DNA of 64,000 bases from Saprospiraceae bacterium (GTDB lineage: Bacteria; Bacteroidota; Bacteroidia; Chitinophagales; Saprospiraceae): positions 1 through 64,000 of the forward strand of contig JAHDFB010000008.1 in NCBI GenBank assembly GCA_020628475.1, given 5' to 3'. The notes beneath the pieces are model-generated. The model was not told the origin of the DNA, did not search any database, and saw only the letters and a program-made list of their open reading frames with translations. Positions 32,591-43,487 of this stretch are shown here, one piece after another. Position numbers and translations under genes: made by a program. How positions within the stretch are numbered: the stretch's first letter is position 1; each line of letters opens with the position of its first letter.

Positions 32591-34783
32591 ATGTCTACTT
32601 TAAGGTTTCATGCCGTAAAAGAATCCATGTCAAGAAAACCGATCGAAATTCAAGAAATTGAAGGAAAAAGATCGGCCTTATTCGGAAAGAAAGTATTCAA
32701 TTCGAATGCGCTTCAAAATTTTATGACAAAAGAAGCATACAATGCTATTCAAGATGCTGTAGATCACGGCAAGAAAATCGATCGTGCGATAGCTGATCAG
32801 GTAGCTTCTGGTATGAAAGCTTGGGCTATTGAAGTAGGTGCTACTCACTATACACACTGGTTCCAACCACTTACCGGTATTACAGCAGAAAAACACGATG
32901 CATTTTTTGAGCCTGTTGGTCCAGGTAAAGCCATTGAAAAATTCGGAGGTTCTCAATTAGTACAACAAGAACCAGATGCATCTAGTTTTCCAAATGGAGG
33001 AATCCGAAACACCTTTGAAGCAAGAGGCTATACCGCTTGGGATCCGACGTCTCCAGCATTCGTCATGGGTACTACTTTATGCATTCCTACAATCTTTGTA
33101 GCATATACAGGAGAAGCATTAGATAATAAAACACCCTTATTAAGAGCCCTTCAATCGATTGACAAATCAGCAACAGAAGTAGCACAATATTTTGACAAAA
33201 ACGTCAAAAAAGTAATCGCGACACTTGGATGGGAACAAGAGTTTTTCTTGATCGATAGCGCTTTAGCCGCGTCACGTCCAGATTTAACATTAGCCGGTCG
33301 GACTCTATTAGGTCACGCATCTGCAAAAGGACAACAATTAGACGATCATTATTTTGGTTCGATTCCAGCTCGGGCAATGTCATATCTTCGAGATTTAGAA
33401 ATGGAATGTCTGCAGTTAGGTATTCCTATTAAAACGAGACACAATGAAGTGGCACCGAATCAATTTGAGGTGGCACCATTGTTTGAAGAAGCGAATTTAG
33501 CCGTCGATCACAACTCTCTCTTGATGGATGTGATGCAAAAAGTAGCACAGAGACACGATTTTAAAGTATTATTCCACGAGAAACCATTTGCTGGCATTAA
33601 TGGATCCGGAAAACACAACAACTGGTCTTTGTCAACTAATACAGGCGTAAATCTATTAGCACCAGGAAAAACACCCATGTCTAATTTGCAATTCTTGACT
33701 TTCTTTATCAATACAATCATGGCTGTATATGAGCATGCCGATTTATTGAGAGCGTCGATAGCGACGGCGGGAAATGAGCACAGATTGGGAGCCAATGAAG
33801 CACCTCCTGCTATCATTTCTGTATTTATTGGAAATCAATTAACCAATGTATTGGATCACTTAGAAAAAGTAAGCGATGGAAAATTAACTCCAGAAGAAAA
33901 GACAGATCTTAAATTGAACATTGTCGGAAAAATACCATATGTATTATTAGACAATACAGATCGAAACCGAACATCACCGTTTGCCTTTACAGGAAACAAA
34001 TTCGAATTCAGAGCTGTAGGATCGCAAGCCAACTGTGCTGTTCCAATGACTGTTTTAAACACGATTGTATCCGAGCAATTGCGAAAATTCAAAATAGAAG
34101 TAGATGCCTTGAAGAATAAAAAAGGCATGAAAAAAGATGATGCCATATTTAACGTCTTACGGGAGTACATTAAGAAGAGTAAAAAGATTCGATTTGAAGG
34201 AGATGGATATGGAGACGCATGGGTAAAAGAAGCTAAGAAGCGAGGGCTAAACAATATCAAGAGTGCACCAGAAGCATTGAAAGCAAGAGTTTCTAAAGAA
34301 ACGGTCAAATTATTCTCGGATCACAACGTCATGAACAAGGTTGAAATCGAGGCGAGACACGAAATTGAATTAGAGGAATATTTACTACGTATACAAATTG
34401 AAGGAAGAGTATTAGGCGACATCGCAACTAATCACGTTATCCCAACAGCTATTAAATACCAAAATGTTTTAATAGAAAATGTACGAGGACTTAAAGAGAT
34501 ATTCTCTGCGACAGAATACAAGAAAAATGCTGCAGAACAACTTCAGTTGATATCAGAAATCAGCAATCATATTTCTAATTTGAAATCGAAAGTGAATGCG
34601 ATGATCGAAGAGCGTAAAAAAGCGAACGTATTAAGCAATACGCAGAAAAAAGCTTCTGCTTATGCCGATCATGTGAAGCCATATTTTGATGAGATTCGCC
34701 ACCACTCAGATAAGTTGGAAATGTTAATCGATGATGAGCTTTGGCCATTGACCAAATACAGAGAGTTACTTTTTACGAAGTAA
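32591..34783 (+). CDS. glnN: Glutamine synthetase type III
   Basis: 730 residues, the size of the large type III enzyme common in Bacteroidota and cyanobacteria, which assimilates ammonia by making glutamine. Motifs visible: TLGWEQEFFLID near 214, TRHNEVAPNQFEVAP near 281, HEKPFAGINGSGKHNNWSL near 331, and NRTSPFAFTGNKFEFRAVGSQANC near 458. The C-terminal 150 residues are coiled-coil-like. It is monocistronic with its own promoter and terminator. The symbol glnN is given for the type III class. Confidence 0.96.
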   Translation: MSTLRFHAVKESMSRKPIEIQEIEGKRSALFGKKVFNSNALQNFMTKEAYNAIQDAVDHGKKIDRAIADQVASGMKAWAIEVGATHYTHWFQPLTGITAEKHDAFFEPVGPGKAIEKFGGSQLVQQEPDASSFPNGGIRNTFEARGYTAWDPTSPAFVMGTTLCIPTIFVAYTGEALDNKTPLLRALQSIDKSATEVAQYFDKNVKKVIATLGWEQEFFLIDSALAASRPDLTLAGRTLLGHASAKGQQLDDHYFGSIPARAMSYLRDLEMECLQLGIPIKTRHNEVAPNQFEVAPLFEEANLAVDHNSLLMDVMQKVAQRHDFKVLFHEKPFAGINGSGKHNNWSLSTNTGVNLLAPGKTPMSNLQFLTFFINTIMAVYEHADLLRASIATAGNEHRLGANEAPPAIISVFIGNQLTNVLDHLEKVSDGKLTPEEKTDLKLNIVGKIPYVLLDNTDRNRTSPFAFTGNKFEFRAVGSQANCAVPMTVLNTIVSEQLRKFKIEVDALKNKKGMKKDDAIFNVLREYIKKSKKIRFEGDGYGDAWVKEAKKRGLNNIKSAPEALKARVSKETVKLFSDHNVMNKVEIEARHEIELEEYLLRIQIEGRVLGDIATNHVIPTAIKYQNVLIENVRGLKEIFSATEYKKNAAEQLQLISEISNHISNLKSKVNAMIEERKKANVLSNTQKKASAYADHVKPYFDEIRHHSDKLEMLIDDELWPLTKYRELLFTK

Positions 34784-34804
34784 TCAACATTGACTTGAAA
34801 GAAA

Positions 34805-34848
34805 AAAGAGGCTGGTTCCATAAAAAGAATCAGCCTCTTTTCTTTTTT
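34805..34848 (+). terminator. Intrinsic terminator of glutamine synthetase
   Basis: A 10-bp stem (AAAGAGGCTG / CAGCCTCTTT) is followed by a T-rich tract. It also reads back toward the convergent secreted protease gene, whose stop codon lies at the end of the tract. Confidence 0.8.
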
Positions 34849-37369
34849 AACGCATTAATAAAATACGTTTAACCATCATTTGTTGCCGGGTTTTAATACT
34901 TAAAAAATAAACACCAGATGCTTGTTGCCATTCAAATTCAAGAGCATTTGGAACATGCGCGTTTAAGTGATCAACAGAAACATCTTGGATAAGCTTTCCT
35001 GACAAATCAGTCAGATATATATCAACGATTCCTTCATCAAATAAGGCTTGATCAATTTCAAGATAAAACTGTTGAGAGGTTGGATTAGGGTAAATGCTAA
35101 CCAAAGTATGATCGGCTTGTCGAACAACAAGCTCTTCGGGCTCTCCATCTGTAAATTTAGATCCACATTGGTCGATACATTGTTTTTCTGAAAATTCAGA
35201 CTTTTTCCCATCAGAACAAATAGCTTGTACTTTCCAACTAGCACATCGCGGCGAAAAATTCAAAGTAAATGGAGGCGTTTGCACATCGAAAAAGCTACTC
35301 GTTGGTTCTCGGGAAGTTTCACAACAATCTGGATCATCAAAGGTCAGAATCACTCGGTAACTATCCGCATCTACCACTGGATCCCAACTTAGTTCTATGA
35401 GTCCATTTGGTGCAGAACAGCTAGGGTTTTGAGGTGCCGTAAGATGACAATAGTCTTCTGTATCAATACATGGAACATCGCTAATCATCGTAACCGGACC
35501 ATTTGGCGTTGAAGTGATTTCAATTTCTTTAGCCACACAACAAGATCCACAAGGGGTGGTAACAATATGTTGCACGATATAAAATCCCGGCATCGTTAAA
35601 TCTAATATCATACTGGATCCAGCACCTGTGGCCATTACTTCCAAGTCATCCGGATCTGTCGAATTTGAAGAATGCATGATTGTCCAGCCATGTTCATAAT
35701 AAGGACGATCTATAGACGCATTCAGTACAAATTCAGAACCATCTTCTTCTACTTTGAAGCCAGCGTTACAAGCATCTTGATCCGAACAACAAATCACCCG
35801 AAAAGAAGCATCAAATTTTGAATACCAACCTTGATCGCAATCATTTTGAACAGCCAGTTGGACGGCATATTCATATCCAGGTGCAAAATAATCGGATTCA
35901 AAATTATCCCAAACCGTCAATAAATTAATTTGACTTGGCACTTCTCCCTGTGCCCAGGAAGGTTCTAAGCGACTATAACCAATATTGTTTGAACCTGGAT
36001 CATCTGGATCAAATGTTCCATCCACATATTGCCAAATCGCTAAAAAATATTTACTATCGTTATAAGAAGCAGAACCATCTAAAAATATGCGCTCTCCCAA
36101 ACAGAATTCATCTTTTGGATTCCCATTTTTATCTGTAAATATATAATCTGGAGTTGGCAAAAGAATCGTAAAAATTCCATCTTCTTTAACATCCTCATAA
36201 TCATCACAATCTCCATTTACCCGAAGAACAACCCGATATTCATAGCCCTGCCGAAATTCATACGTTACATTATTGGCCCAAATATCTTGTAGACTAATCC
36301 CATCAGGAACCGTTCCGTTAATCCATAACGGATTCGTCGTGCTACTTGCTAACGGACTCTCTCCCGCTTCATATCCACCAAGATTATATTCTAAAATCTC
36401 AATAGAATACATGTCCTCATTTTCAGAAATGGCACCGTCCAGATAGATCTTGTCATCCTTACAAAATTCTAATTGCGCTGTACCATTCACGTTAACGATC
36501 GTATAATCTGCTGAATATGGACCTTCTGGTGCATCATAAATTACTTGAGGCAGTGCATCATTGCACATCTTTGTATTTTGACCTGCAGTAAATTCACTCA
36601 TACATGAAACCTGAGTATAGGCCATATAATTGATACGTAGATGCCCAGGATCTTGACCATCATCTGCACATCCCTGTCCATTCCATTCACATGAACTATT
36701 TATATTATCAAAGCTATCATTTTCATCCTCTGGTGTGTCTGAAACATAATCCCCGTTGGGATCGGTCCCAACCCAGTAAGGTTCATTACTGGGACAATCA
36801 CTGGTTTGTTCGTTACATGTTCCCGAAAAAGTATGCAATAATCCTAAGGCATGTCCCATTTCATGGGCTATAATAGCCGAACCGTAAGCTGAAACACCAA
36901 GATTAGAATTATAGCCTCCAACAATAATTTCACTCCCTGGAATACCTGAAGCAACGGCCATATAAGGAGAACCAATATTTCTTAAGTGTATATCAATGCC
37001 ATCAGAATGACTATGTGGACCAAAAAAGAAATCACATTTGATAATTGAAGTATACAAGTTAACCAATGGATCTTCGCGAACTTCACAAGGACTATAAAAA
37101 AATGAAAAACTGGTACCACTGAAGTAACCATTTAAATCGGCTACGATCGCATCAAGTTGACTGGTTGAAAAAGTACTATTCCCACCATTTGTATACACAT
37201 GAAAATAAATTTTTACAAATTTTGGCGAAGAACTGGATAAAGCACTTGGAGTCTCTATTTTATCTTTGGCAATGGGAGACACTTCTATTCCAGCACAATT
37301 AAACTGTGCATGAAGGAATCCTCCATAAAGAAAAAGTAATAAGCAGCATATTCTGACAATAAATTTCAT
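34847..37369 (-). CDS. Secreted M43-like metalloprotease with T9SS type A domain
   Basis: 840 residues from the ATG at 37369. The frame is open to 37423, but the chosen start begins the signal peptide MKFIVRICCLLLFLYGGFLHA. The zinc motif is H169-E-M-G-H173-A-L-G-L-L-H179, followed by SCMSEFTAGQ as Met-turn, as in pappalysin-like M43 proteases. The middle (about 300-700) contains two homologous domains that each begin with LEFCKDDKIYLDG- or DEFCLGERIFLDG-like strands, then a fibronectin-like domain with paired cysteines. The last 75 residues are a type A T9SS sorting domain (SIYPNPTSQQFYLEI...GVYFLSIKT). It is expected to be exported to the surface or medium. Confidence 0.88.
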   Translation of the reverse strand: MKFIVRICCLLLFLYGGFLHAQFNCAGIEVSPIAKDKIETPSALSSSSPKFVKIYFHVYTNGGNSTFSTSQLDAIVADLNGYFSGTSFSFFYSPCEVREDPLVNLYTSIIKCDFFFGPHSHSDGIDIHLRNIGSPYMAVASGIPGSEIIVGGYNSNLGVSAYGSAIIAHEMGHALGLLHTFSGTCNEQTSDCPSNEPYWVGTDPNGDYVSDTPEDENDSFDNINSSCEWNGQGCADDGQDPGHLRINYMAYTQVSCMSEFTAGQNTKMCNDALPQVIYDAPEGPYSADYTIVNVNGTAQLEFCKDDKIYLDGAISENEDMYSIEILEYNLGGYEAGESPLASSTTNPLWINGTVPDGISLQDIWANNVTYEFRQGYEYRVVLRVNGDCDDYEDVKEDGIFTILLPTPDYIFTDKNGNPKDEFCLGERIFLDGSASYNDSKYFLAIWQYVDGTFDPDDPGSNNIGYSRLEPSWAQGEVPSQINLLTVWDNFESDYFAPGYEYAVQLAVQNDCDQGWYSKFDASFRVICCSDQDACNAGFKVEEDGSEFVLNASIDRPYYEHGWTIMHSSNSTDPDDLEVMATGAGSSMILDLTMPGFYIVQHIVTTPCGSCCVAKEIEITSTPNGPVTMISDVPCIDTEDYCHLTAPQNPSCSAPNGLIELSWDPVVDADSYRVILTFDDPDCCETSREPTSSFFDVQTPPFTLNFSPRCASWKVQAICSDGKKSEFSEKQCIDQCGSKFTDGEPEELVVRQADHTLVSIYPNPTSQQFYLEIDQALFDEGIVDIYLTDLSGKLIQDVSVDHLNAHVPNALEFEWQQASGVYFLSIKTRQQMMVKRILLMR

Positions 37370-37603
37370 AACTATTAAATTGAGTTCAATAGTTATAAGG
37401 TAGATCTGAAAACTTTGTGACACAAAATTTACCTTTTTCTACTTCAAGCATTGTAAATCTTCGAACATTCTATTACTATTTTCTTCCTATAAAAATTAGT
37501 CTTCGTTGAGCTTTTCTAAAATCCTCAAGCCTCGGTACAAACACATCTCAGCATTAAAGCTTTATGTCTATTAAAAAATCAGAGCTATATGTAGAAAAAG
37601 TAT

Positions 37604-37634
37604 TTGCTTAAAGGTAGATTTATGCCTATATTTG
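37604..37634 (+). promoter_or_regulatory. Bacteroidota-type promoter of rimP-nusA-infB
   Basis: A TTG at 37604-37606 is separated by 20 nt from TATATTTG at 37627-37634, which fits the -33/-7 consensus of the Bacteroidota primary sigma factor. Transcription should start near 37641, just before the leader hairpin. Confidence 0.7.
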
Positions 37635-37650
37635 CGGAGCTTTTGATCGG

Positions 37651-37679
37651 AAGGGAACAAAAATTTTGTTCCCTTTTTT
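37651..37679 (+). terminator. Terminator-like hairpin in the rimP-nusA-infB leader
   Basis: A perfect 12-bp inverted repeat (AAGGGAACAAAA / TTTTGTTCCCTT) is followed by a run of T to 37679, immediately before the rimP start. Located between the promoter and the first gene, it would stop transcription unless read through, so it is a candidate attenuator, possibly responding to NusA itself. Confidence 0.7.
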
Positions 37680-37681
37680 AA

Positions 37682-38155
37682 TTGTATGAATTGATTGTAG
37701 ACCAGATAAAAGAATTACTCGAACTAAAGTTTCAGGAAGAAGATTTCGCTGATTGCTTTACAGTAGAAGTGTTACAGAACAATTCGAAAGTCGAGGTATA
37801 TATTGACTCGGACGATCGACTTGACCTTAGAAAATGTCAAAGAATTAGTCGTTATTTGGAATCAATTATTGATGAAAAGGGTTGGTTAGGTGAGAAGTAC
37901 ACCTTGGAAGTTTCTTCACCTGGAGCCACAAGACCACTAATTGTTCGCCAATATCCGAAACACGTAGGACGAAAGGTCAAAGTGAAAATAGAAGGTGAAA
38001 AGTTAGAGGGGAAGTTGGAGCAAGTCAACGATTCTAATATTGTGATCAGTTACACAGAGATCGAACGCGTAAAAAAGAAAAAAATCAAAACTTTGGTGAC
38101 AAAAACCATTGATTTTGACGATATTAAGGAAATAAAAGTCATTATAAGTTTTTAA
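37682..38155 (+). CDS. rimP: Ribosome maturation factor RimP
   Basis: 157 residues, the usual RimP length, needed for 30S subunit maturation. The N-terminal domain has EVLQNNSKVEVYIDSDDRLDLRKCQRISR; the C-terminal SH3-like domain follows the typical LEVSSPGATRPL near 78. The only workable start is the TTG at 37682 directly after the leader hairpin; the ATG four bases later is out of frame. It is the first gene of the rimP-nusA-infB operon. Confidence 0.93.
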   Translation: MYELIVDQIKELLELKFQEEDFADCFTVEVLQNNSKVEVYIDSDDRLDLRKCQRISRYLESIIDEKGWLGEKYTLEVSSPGATRPLIVRQYPKHVGRKVKVKIEGEKLEGKLEQVNDSNIVISYTEIERVKKKKIKTLVTKTIDFDDIKEIKVIISF

Positions 38156-38166
38156 ATGATGCGTAA

Positions 38167-39408
38167 ATGAATTTAGTAGAAGTATTTTCGGAATTTAAAG
38201 GGAGTAAAAACATTGATAGACCAACCATGGTCCGTGTTTTAGAAGATGTATTCCGTACGCTAATAAAAAAGAAATACGGCAGCGATGACAATTTTGATGT
38301 CATTGTAAACACGAATGGTGACCTCGAGATGTGGAGAGTTAGAGAGATTGTGCCGGACGGAGAGGTAACCGACGATAATAGTGAAATATCTATCTCAGAA
38401 GCATTGAGTATAGATGATGATTATGAACCTGGAGAAGAGTGTTACGAGCAAATTGGTCTAGAAGACTTCGGTCGACGATCCATTATGGCCGCTCGCCAAA
38501 CGCTTATTTCTAGAATCATGGACTTGGAAAAAGACGATATTTTCAAACGTTATGAAGATAGAATTGGAGAAATCGTTCTTGGTGAAGTACATCAAATTTT
38601 GAAGCGAGAATTACTCGTTATCGATGATGTTACTGGTAATGAATTGATTCTTCCTAGAGCAGAAATGATTCGAGGAGATTACTATCGAAAAGGCGATATG
38701 GTAAGAGGAGTGATCAAGCGTGTAGAAATGAAAAATAATTCTCCGCTGATCATTATGTCTAGAACGAGTGAATTACTATTGGAGAAATTAATGGAACAAG
38801 AAGTTCCAGAGATCGAAGATGGTTTGATTATCGTCAAGAAAATAGTAAGAATTCCTGGAGAAAGAGCAAAAGTAGCCGTTGAATCTTACGATGATCGTAT
38901 TGATCCAGTAGGAGCTTGTGTAGGTATGAAAGGATCTAGAATTCACGGAATCGTGCGTGAATTAAAGAATGAAAATATTGATATTGTGAACTATACGACG
39001 AACAATATCCTATATATTCAACGATCTTTGACTCCAGCGAAAGTAACCAACATCGAGTTAAATGATGAAACGATGAAGGCTTCAGTATTCCTGAAAGCGG
39101 ATCAAGTTTCTCTAGCGATCGGTAAAGGTGGAAGTAACATTAAACTAGCTTCTAGATTGACCGGATACGAAATCGATGTTTACAGAGACACGGACGAATT
39201 CGAAGTAGAAGATGTAGAGTTAGAAGAATTTACAGATGAAATCGAAGATTGGATTATCGACGAATTGAAATCTATTGGATGTGATACGGCTAGAAGTGTA
39301 TTAAATTTGAGTAAAGAAGAACTAGTACGTAGAACTGATTTAGAAGAAGAAACCATCGACGAACTTATGAAGATATTAGCTTCTGAGTTTGAAGATGATA
39401 AAAAATAA
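38167..39408 (+). CDS. nusA: Transcription termination/antitermination protein NusA
   Basis: 413 residues. The N-terminal RNA-polymerase-binding domain (about 1-130) is followed by an S1 RNA-binding domain (about 133-200, GEIVLGEVHQIL), two KH domains (about 210-350; VGACVGMKGSRI and SLAIGKGGSNIKLA) and a short C-terminal helix-hairpin-helix-like region (about 355-410). It modulates pausing, intrinsic termination and antitermination. It lies 11 nt downstream of rimP. Confidence 0.97.
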   Translation: MNLVEVFSEFKGSKNIDRPTMVRVLEDVFRTLIKKKYGSDDNFDVIVNTNGDLEMWRVREIVPDGEVTDDNSEISISEALSIDDDYEPGEECYEQIGLEDFGRRSIMAARQTLISRIMDLEKDDIFKRYEDRIGEIVLGEVHQILKRELLVIDDVTGNELILPRAEMIRGDYYRKGDMVRGVIKRVEMKNNSPLIIMSRTSELLLEKLMEQEVPEIEDGLIIVKKIVRIPGERAKVAVESYDDRIDPVGACVGMKGSRIHGIVRELKNENIDIVNYTTNNILYIQRSLTPAKVTNIELNDETMKASVFLKADQVSLAIGKGGSNIKLASRLTGYEIDVYRDTDEFEVEDVELEEFTDEIEDWIIDELKSIGCDTARSVLNLSKEELVRRTDLEEETIDELMKILASEFEDDKK

Positions 39409-39501
39409 TGCTTGATTCAAGCATCAATAGACATCTTGACATCCTCATTTTACTAAGAAGGAGGATAATCAAGATTCAAACTTAAAGATTAAAAGAACTG
39501 A

Positions 39502-42348
39502 ATGGCGCTTAGATTAGTCAAAATTGCAAAAGAACTAAATGTTGCTACATCTACTATTGTAGAGTACTTGGCAAATGCTGGTTTTGAAATAGAAAACAAG
39601 CCTACTGCTAAAGTATCTGATGAGATGTACAAGGAACTCCAAAAGGAGTTTAGTTCTTCTATTGCCGAAAAGGAAAAAGCAGATCAACTGGTCATTGGAC
39701 GATCCAATACTCCTAAAAAAGAAGTTGAACCTGTCGCTCCTCCAAAACCTGCCGTTCCTCCAGTGACGGAAAAGGTATCAACACCTGTTGAAACACCTGC
39801 TCCAACTCCAGAAGTGAAAAATACGCCGGTAGAACCTGTCGAGGAAAAACCTGTACAAGAAGAAAAAGTAGAGCAATCATCAAAGGCTCCTGGTCTTAAG
39901 GTACTTGGCAAAATCGATCTTGACGCTCAGAAACGTCGTCCTAAGAAAAAAGAAAAGCCAGCGGAAGAAACGCCTAAACCAGAAGTGAAAGAGGCTGATA
40001 GCAAAGTGGAAGAGTCCAAACCAAAGGTGGAGAAAGCGAAACCAGAGGCGAAACCAAAAGAGGATAAAAAAGCTGCTCAAAAAGGCGCGCCTGAAATCGA
40101 TCCTAATGTTCCTATTCCCGCTTCCGATCGCGAAGCTGCACAGGCTTCTGCAGAAGTTGTTAGAGCTGCCACGCCACAGTTAAAAGGATTGAAAATTCTT
40201 GGAAAGGTGGACGCTTCAAAATTAGGAAGTGATAAACCAAAGAAGAAGAAAGAAGCTGCTAATAATCGAGCAGGTCAAAAATCTGGTTCGGCTGGAAATA
40301 ATAGAAATTCCACCAATCAAAATACTGGTAAACGAAAACGTACCAGAAAAAAAGTAAATGCTGCTAACTATCGAGGAAACAACAATCAAAATCGATCGAA
40401 GAAAAAGGTCGAGGAAGTAAAAGAAGTTTCTAAGAAAGAGATCGAAGATAAGATCAAGGCAACAATGGCCAAGATGTCTCGGGCAGGAAAGAATAAGAGA
40501 CAAAAAATTCGTCGTGAAAATAGAGACGATAAGAAAGAAAAATTAGAATTAAAAGAAGCGGAAGCACATACAGATAAAATCGAATTAACAGAATTTATCT
40601 CCGTTTCCGAACTATCTAGTTTATTAGAAGTCAGTGTTTCGGATGTGATCATGACCTGTATGAATTTAGGTGTGATTGTATCCATCAATCAGAGATTGGA
40701 TGCTGAAATCATAGAATTAGTTGCTCAAGAATTTGATCGCGAAGTTTCATTCATCACAACAGAGGAAGAAGAAGATGAAGATGACGAAATCATCGATGAC
40801 CCAGCAGATTTGAGACCACGAGCTCCGATCGTTACTGTCATGGGACACGTAGATCACGGTAAAACATCTTTATTAGATTATATCCGAAGTGCATCCGTAG
40901 CTGACGGTGAGGCCGGAGGTATTACACAGCACATTGGTGCTTATGAAGTATCTGTTGGTTCGGACAAAAAGAAAATCACTTTCTTAGATACTCCAGGTCA
41001 CGAAGCCTTTACAGCGATGCGGGCACGGGGTGCTAAAGTAACGGATGTAGCCGTGATTATTGTAGCGGCTGATGATCGAATCATGCCACAAACGAAAGAA
41101 GCGATATCGCATGCTCAAGCTGCAGGTGTACCAATCATTTTTGCGATTAACAAGATCGATAAAGCTGGAGCTGATCCTGAAAGAATCAAATCCGAATTAT
41201 CTCAAATGAATTTCTTGGTAGAAGAATGGGGAGGTAAATATCAATCTCAAGATATTTCAGCGAAGCAAGGAACAGGAATTGAAGAGTTACTGGAAAAGAT
41301 TATTCTTGAATCTGAATTATTAGAGCTAAAAGCCAATCCATCCAGAGATGCGATCGGAACAGTGATAGAAGCATCCCTAGACAAAGGACGAGGATATGTA
41401 ACCAAATTATTGGTTCAAAATGGATCCATGGAAGTAGGTGATGTAATGGTAGTCGGAGAACATTCTGGTAAGATCAAGGCAATGTTCAATGAAAAAGGAA
41501 AACGTGTTAAAAAGGTTGGTCCTGCTCAACCCGTATTAATTCTTGGATTGAGCGGTGCTCCACAGGCTGGGGAGAAATTCAAAGTGATGGATTCTGAACA
41601 AGAGGCTAGACAAATAGCTGCAAGACGAGCTCAAATCGCACGGGAACAATCCGTACGTGCAAATAAGCGAATTTCTCTCGATGAAATCGGAAGACGTTTA
41701 GCACTTGGTAGTTTCAAAGAGTTGAACCTAATTGTAAAAGGTGATGTGGATGGATCGATCGAAGCATTATCCGATTCATTAATCAAACTTTCGATTGAAT
41801 CTGTTCAAGTAAATGTTATACATAAAGCCGTAGGACAAATTGCAGAATCTGATGTATTATTGGCATCAGCATCCGATGCAATCATTATCGGGTTCCAAGT
41901 AAGACCTTCTATGAATGCGCGTAATATTGCTGAGCGTGAAGGTGTCGAAATTAAAACCTACTCAATCATTTACGAAGCTATTGATGAAATCAAAATGGCT
42001 ATTGAAGGAATGCTTGAACCAACAAAAGAAGAGAAAATTGTTGGACAAATCGAAGTTCGAGAAACCTATAAAATATCGAAAATCGGTACAATTGCCGGAT
42101 GTTATGTTCAGGAAGGAAAGATTAGTAGAAATACCAGTATTCGTTTAATACGCGAAGGTATTGTGATCTATCCAACCAAAGAAGGCGTTCGAGGGGAGAT
42201 ATCGTCCTTAAAACGATTTAAAGATGATGTGAAAGAAGTGAAAGCAGGAATAGAATGTGGACTTTCTATTAAGAACTACAATGACATCAAACCTGGTGAT
42301 ATTATCGAAGGATATGAAATTGTCGAAATCAAGCAGACTTACGGATAA
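39502..42348 (+). CDS. infB: Translation initiation factor IF-2
   Basis: 948 residues. An N-terminal IF2-N-like helical domain (about 1-50) is followed by a long charged, proline- and lysine-rich disordered region (about 60-370), expanded relative to minimal IF-2 as is common in this phylum. The GTPase domain has G1 at 448-455 (GHVDHGKT), DTPGHEAF (G3) and NKID (G4). Domains II-IV extend to residue 945. It delivers initiator fMet-tRNA to the 30S subunit. The gene ends at a strong terminator and closes the operon. Confidence 0.97.
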   Translation: MALRLVKIAKELNVATSTIVEYLANAGFEIENKPTAKVSDEMYKELQKEFSSSIAEKEKADQLVIGRSNTPKKEVEPVAPPKPAVPPVTEKVSTPVETPAPTPEVKNTPVEPVEEKPVQEEKVEQSSKAPGLKVLGKIDLDAQKRRPKKKEKPAEETPKPEVKEADSKVEESKPKVEKAKPEAKPKEDKKAAQKGAPEIDPNVPIPASDREAAQASAEVVRAATPQLKGLKILGKVDASKLGSDKPKKKKEAANNRAGQKSGSAGNNRNSTNQNTGKRKRTRKKVNAANYRGNNNQNRSKKKVEEVKEVSKKEIEDKIKATMAKMSRAGKNKRQKIRRENRDDKKEKLELKEAEAHTDKIELTEFISVSELSSLLEVSVSDVIMTCMNLGVIVSINQRLDAEIIELVAQEFDREVSFITTEEEEDEDDEIIDDPADLRPRAPIVTVMGHVDHGKTSLLDYIRSASVADGEAGGITQHIGAYEVSVGSDKKKITFLDTPGHEAFTAMRARGAKVTDVAVIIVAADDRIMPQTKEAISHAQAAGVPIIFAINKIDKAGADPERIKSELSQMNFLVEEWGGKYQSQDISAKQGTGIEELLEKIILESELLELKANPSRDAIGTVIEASLDKGRGYVTKLLVQNGSMEVGDVMVVGEHSGKIKAMFNEKGKRVKKVGPAQPVLILGLSGAPQAGEKFKVMDSEQEARQIAARRAQIAREQSVRANKRISLDEIGRRLALGSFKELNLIVKGDVDGSIEALSDSLIKLSIESVQVNVIHKAVGQIAESDVLLASASDAIIIGFQVRPSMNARNIAEREGVEIKTYSIIYEAIDEIKMAIEGMLEPTKEEKIVGQIEVRETYKISKIGTIAGCYVQEGKISRNTSIRLIREGIVIYPTKEGVRGEISSLKRFKDDVKEVKAGIECGLSIKNYNDIKPGDIIEGYEIVEIKQTYG

Positions 42349-42374
42349 ATCGTAAGGAGGCTATTAAAATACTC

Positions 42375-42407
42375 AGACGGCGTTGATATCAGCGCCGTCT
42401 TTTTTTT
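42375..42407 (+). terminator. Intrinsic terminator of the rimP-nusA-infB operon
   Basis: A stem with arms AGACGGCG and CGCCGTCT and a run of eight T after it, 27 nt past the infB stop. Confidence 0.88.
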
Positions 42408-42716
42408 GTCCAAACTTTTTCACTTTCAATATACTAGAAAAAAGCCCATTTGAAATTACTCCCATATGGAAAGTAAATGACGTTAGCGGAAAATGGCCCG
42501 TGTAAGTGCGTCTGCAAGCCATTCGGCCGCAGGCCCGATTATTACTTCATTTCAGTACATTTTGTTCTATTTTGTTAACGCAAGTTATCTTTTTAGCAAT
42601 ACAGAAGGATAGTATACTAGATTCCAAATCAACGGAAGTAAACCCTAGTCACCGCCTCAAAACTGCAAATATTCTTACATTCGCGACCTTACTTAACAGC
42701 ATAATATGCTATTGTA
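42408..42716. other. Gene-free interval with a possible degenerate GC-rich element (copy H)
   Basis: The bases at about 42481-42540 are GC-rich against an AT-rich background and contain GGCCGCAGGC, shared with copy G at 7660. The resemblance to the other elements is weak, so this may be a degenerate or unrelated copy. A short ORF at 42506-42730 has no family features. Confidence 0.35.
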
Positions 42717-43487
42717 ATGGATCAAACTAAACTTAAAAAAAAACTGGATTATTACGTCGAGAAGTATAATCAAGTATCGTTCATTGAGCAAGATCCCATT
42801 TCAATTCCTCACCAATTTACGGATCAGAAGAATATTGAAATTATGGGGTTTTGGGTCGCCATGCTCAGTTGGGGACAACGTAAAACAATTATTAATAAGA
42901 CCAAAGAATTAATTCAATTGATGGATGGAAATCCATACGATTTTATCATGAATCATCAAGAATCGGATCTTAAAAAATTAATTGATTTTAAACATCGTAC
43001 CTTCAATTTTACAGATACTCTATACTTTATCGAATATTTCAAAAGCTATTTTAGTAGACAAGAAAGTCTTGAACAAGCTTTCCTATCCCCTGCTGAACCT
43101 CAATCTATGAAGGCCAATTTAATTCACTTTCACGAACAATTTTTCAGCCTTGAATTCGCTCCGCATCGGACGCGAAAACATGTTTCCACGCCTTTACGTA
43201 AAAGCGCTTGTAAAAGGCTCAATATGTTTTTGCGGTGGATGGTTCGAAAGGATGACAAAGGCGTGGATTTTGGGATATGGAAACGTCTACAGCCGAATCA
43301 ATTAATGATTCCACTGGACGTACACGTCTTTAAAATTGCCAAACAACTCGGATTATTGAAACGAGATAAGGCGGATTGGAGTGCGGTAGAAGAACTCACC
43401 GAAAGTCTCAAAGTATTCGATGAACAAGATCCTGTAAAATACGATTTTGCCTTGTTTAGCTTGGGAATATTAAATGAGCCCATTTAG
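42717..43487 (+). CDS. TIGR02757-type conserved protein
   Basis: 256 residues. The beginning (LKKKLDYYVEKYNQVSFIEQDPISIPHQF) and the following IEIMGFWVAMLSWGQRKTIINK match the Bacteroidota family TIGR02757 (DUF2400), a soluble protein of unknown function. The C-terminal part contains FLRWMVRKDD, RLQPNQLMIPLDVHV and VKYDFALFSLGI. No signal peptide. Neighbouring genes give no functional hint. Confidence 0.85.
   Translation: MDQTKLKKKLDYYVEKYNQVSFIEQDPISIPHQFTDQKNIEIMGFWVAMLSWGQRKTIINKTKELIQLMDGNPYDFIMNHQESDLKKLIDFKHRTFNFTDTLYFIEYFKSYFSRQESLEQAFLSPAEPQSMKANLIHFHEQFFSLEFAPHRTRKHVSTPLRKSACKRLNMFLRWMVRKDDKGVDFGIWKRLQPNQLMIPLDVHVFKIAKQLGLLKRDKADWSAVEELTESLKVFDEQDPVKYDFALFSLGILNEPI

Noticed and set aside
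37370-37394. 7-bp inverted repeat AACTATT / AATAGTT just upstream of the large M43 protease start
   Set aside because: It is short and AT-only apart from one base pair, so it is not convincing as an operator or riboswitch.
42506-42730. 74-codon plus-strand ORF between infB and the TIGR02757 gene
   Set aside because: It overlaps a GC-rich block and the start of the real downstream gene, and has no recognisable motif.
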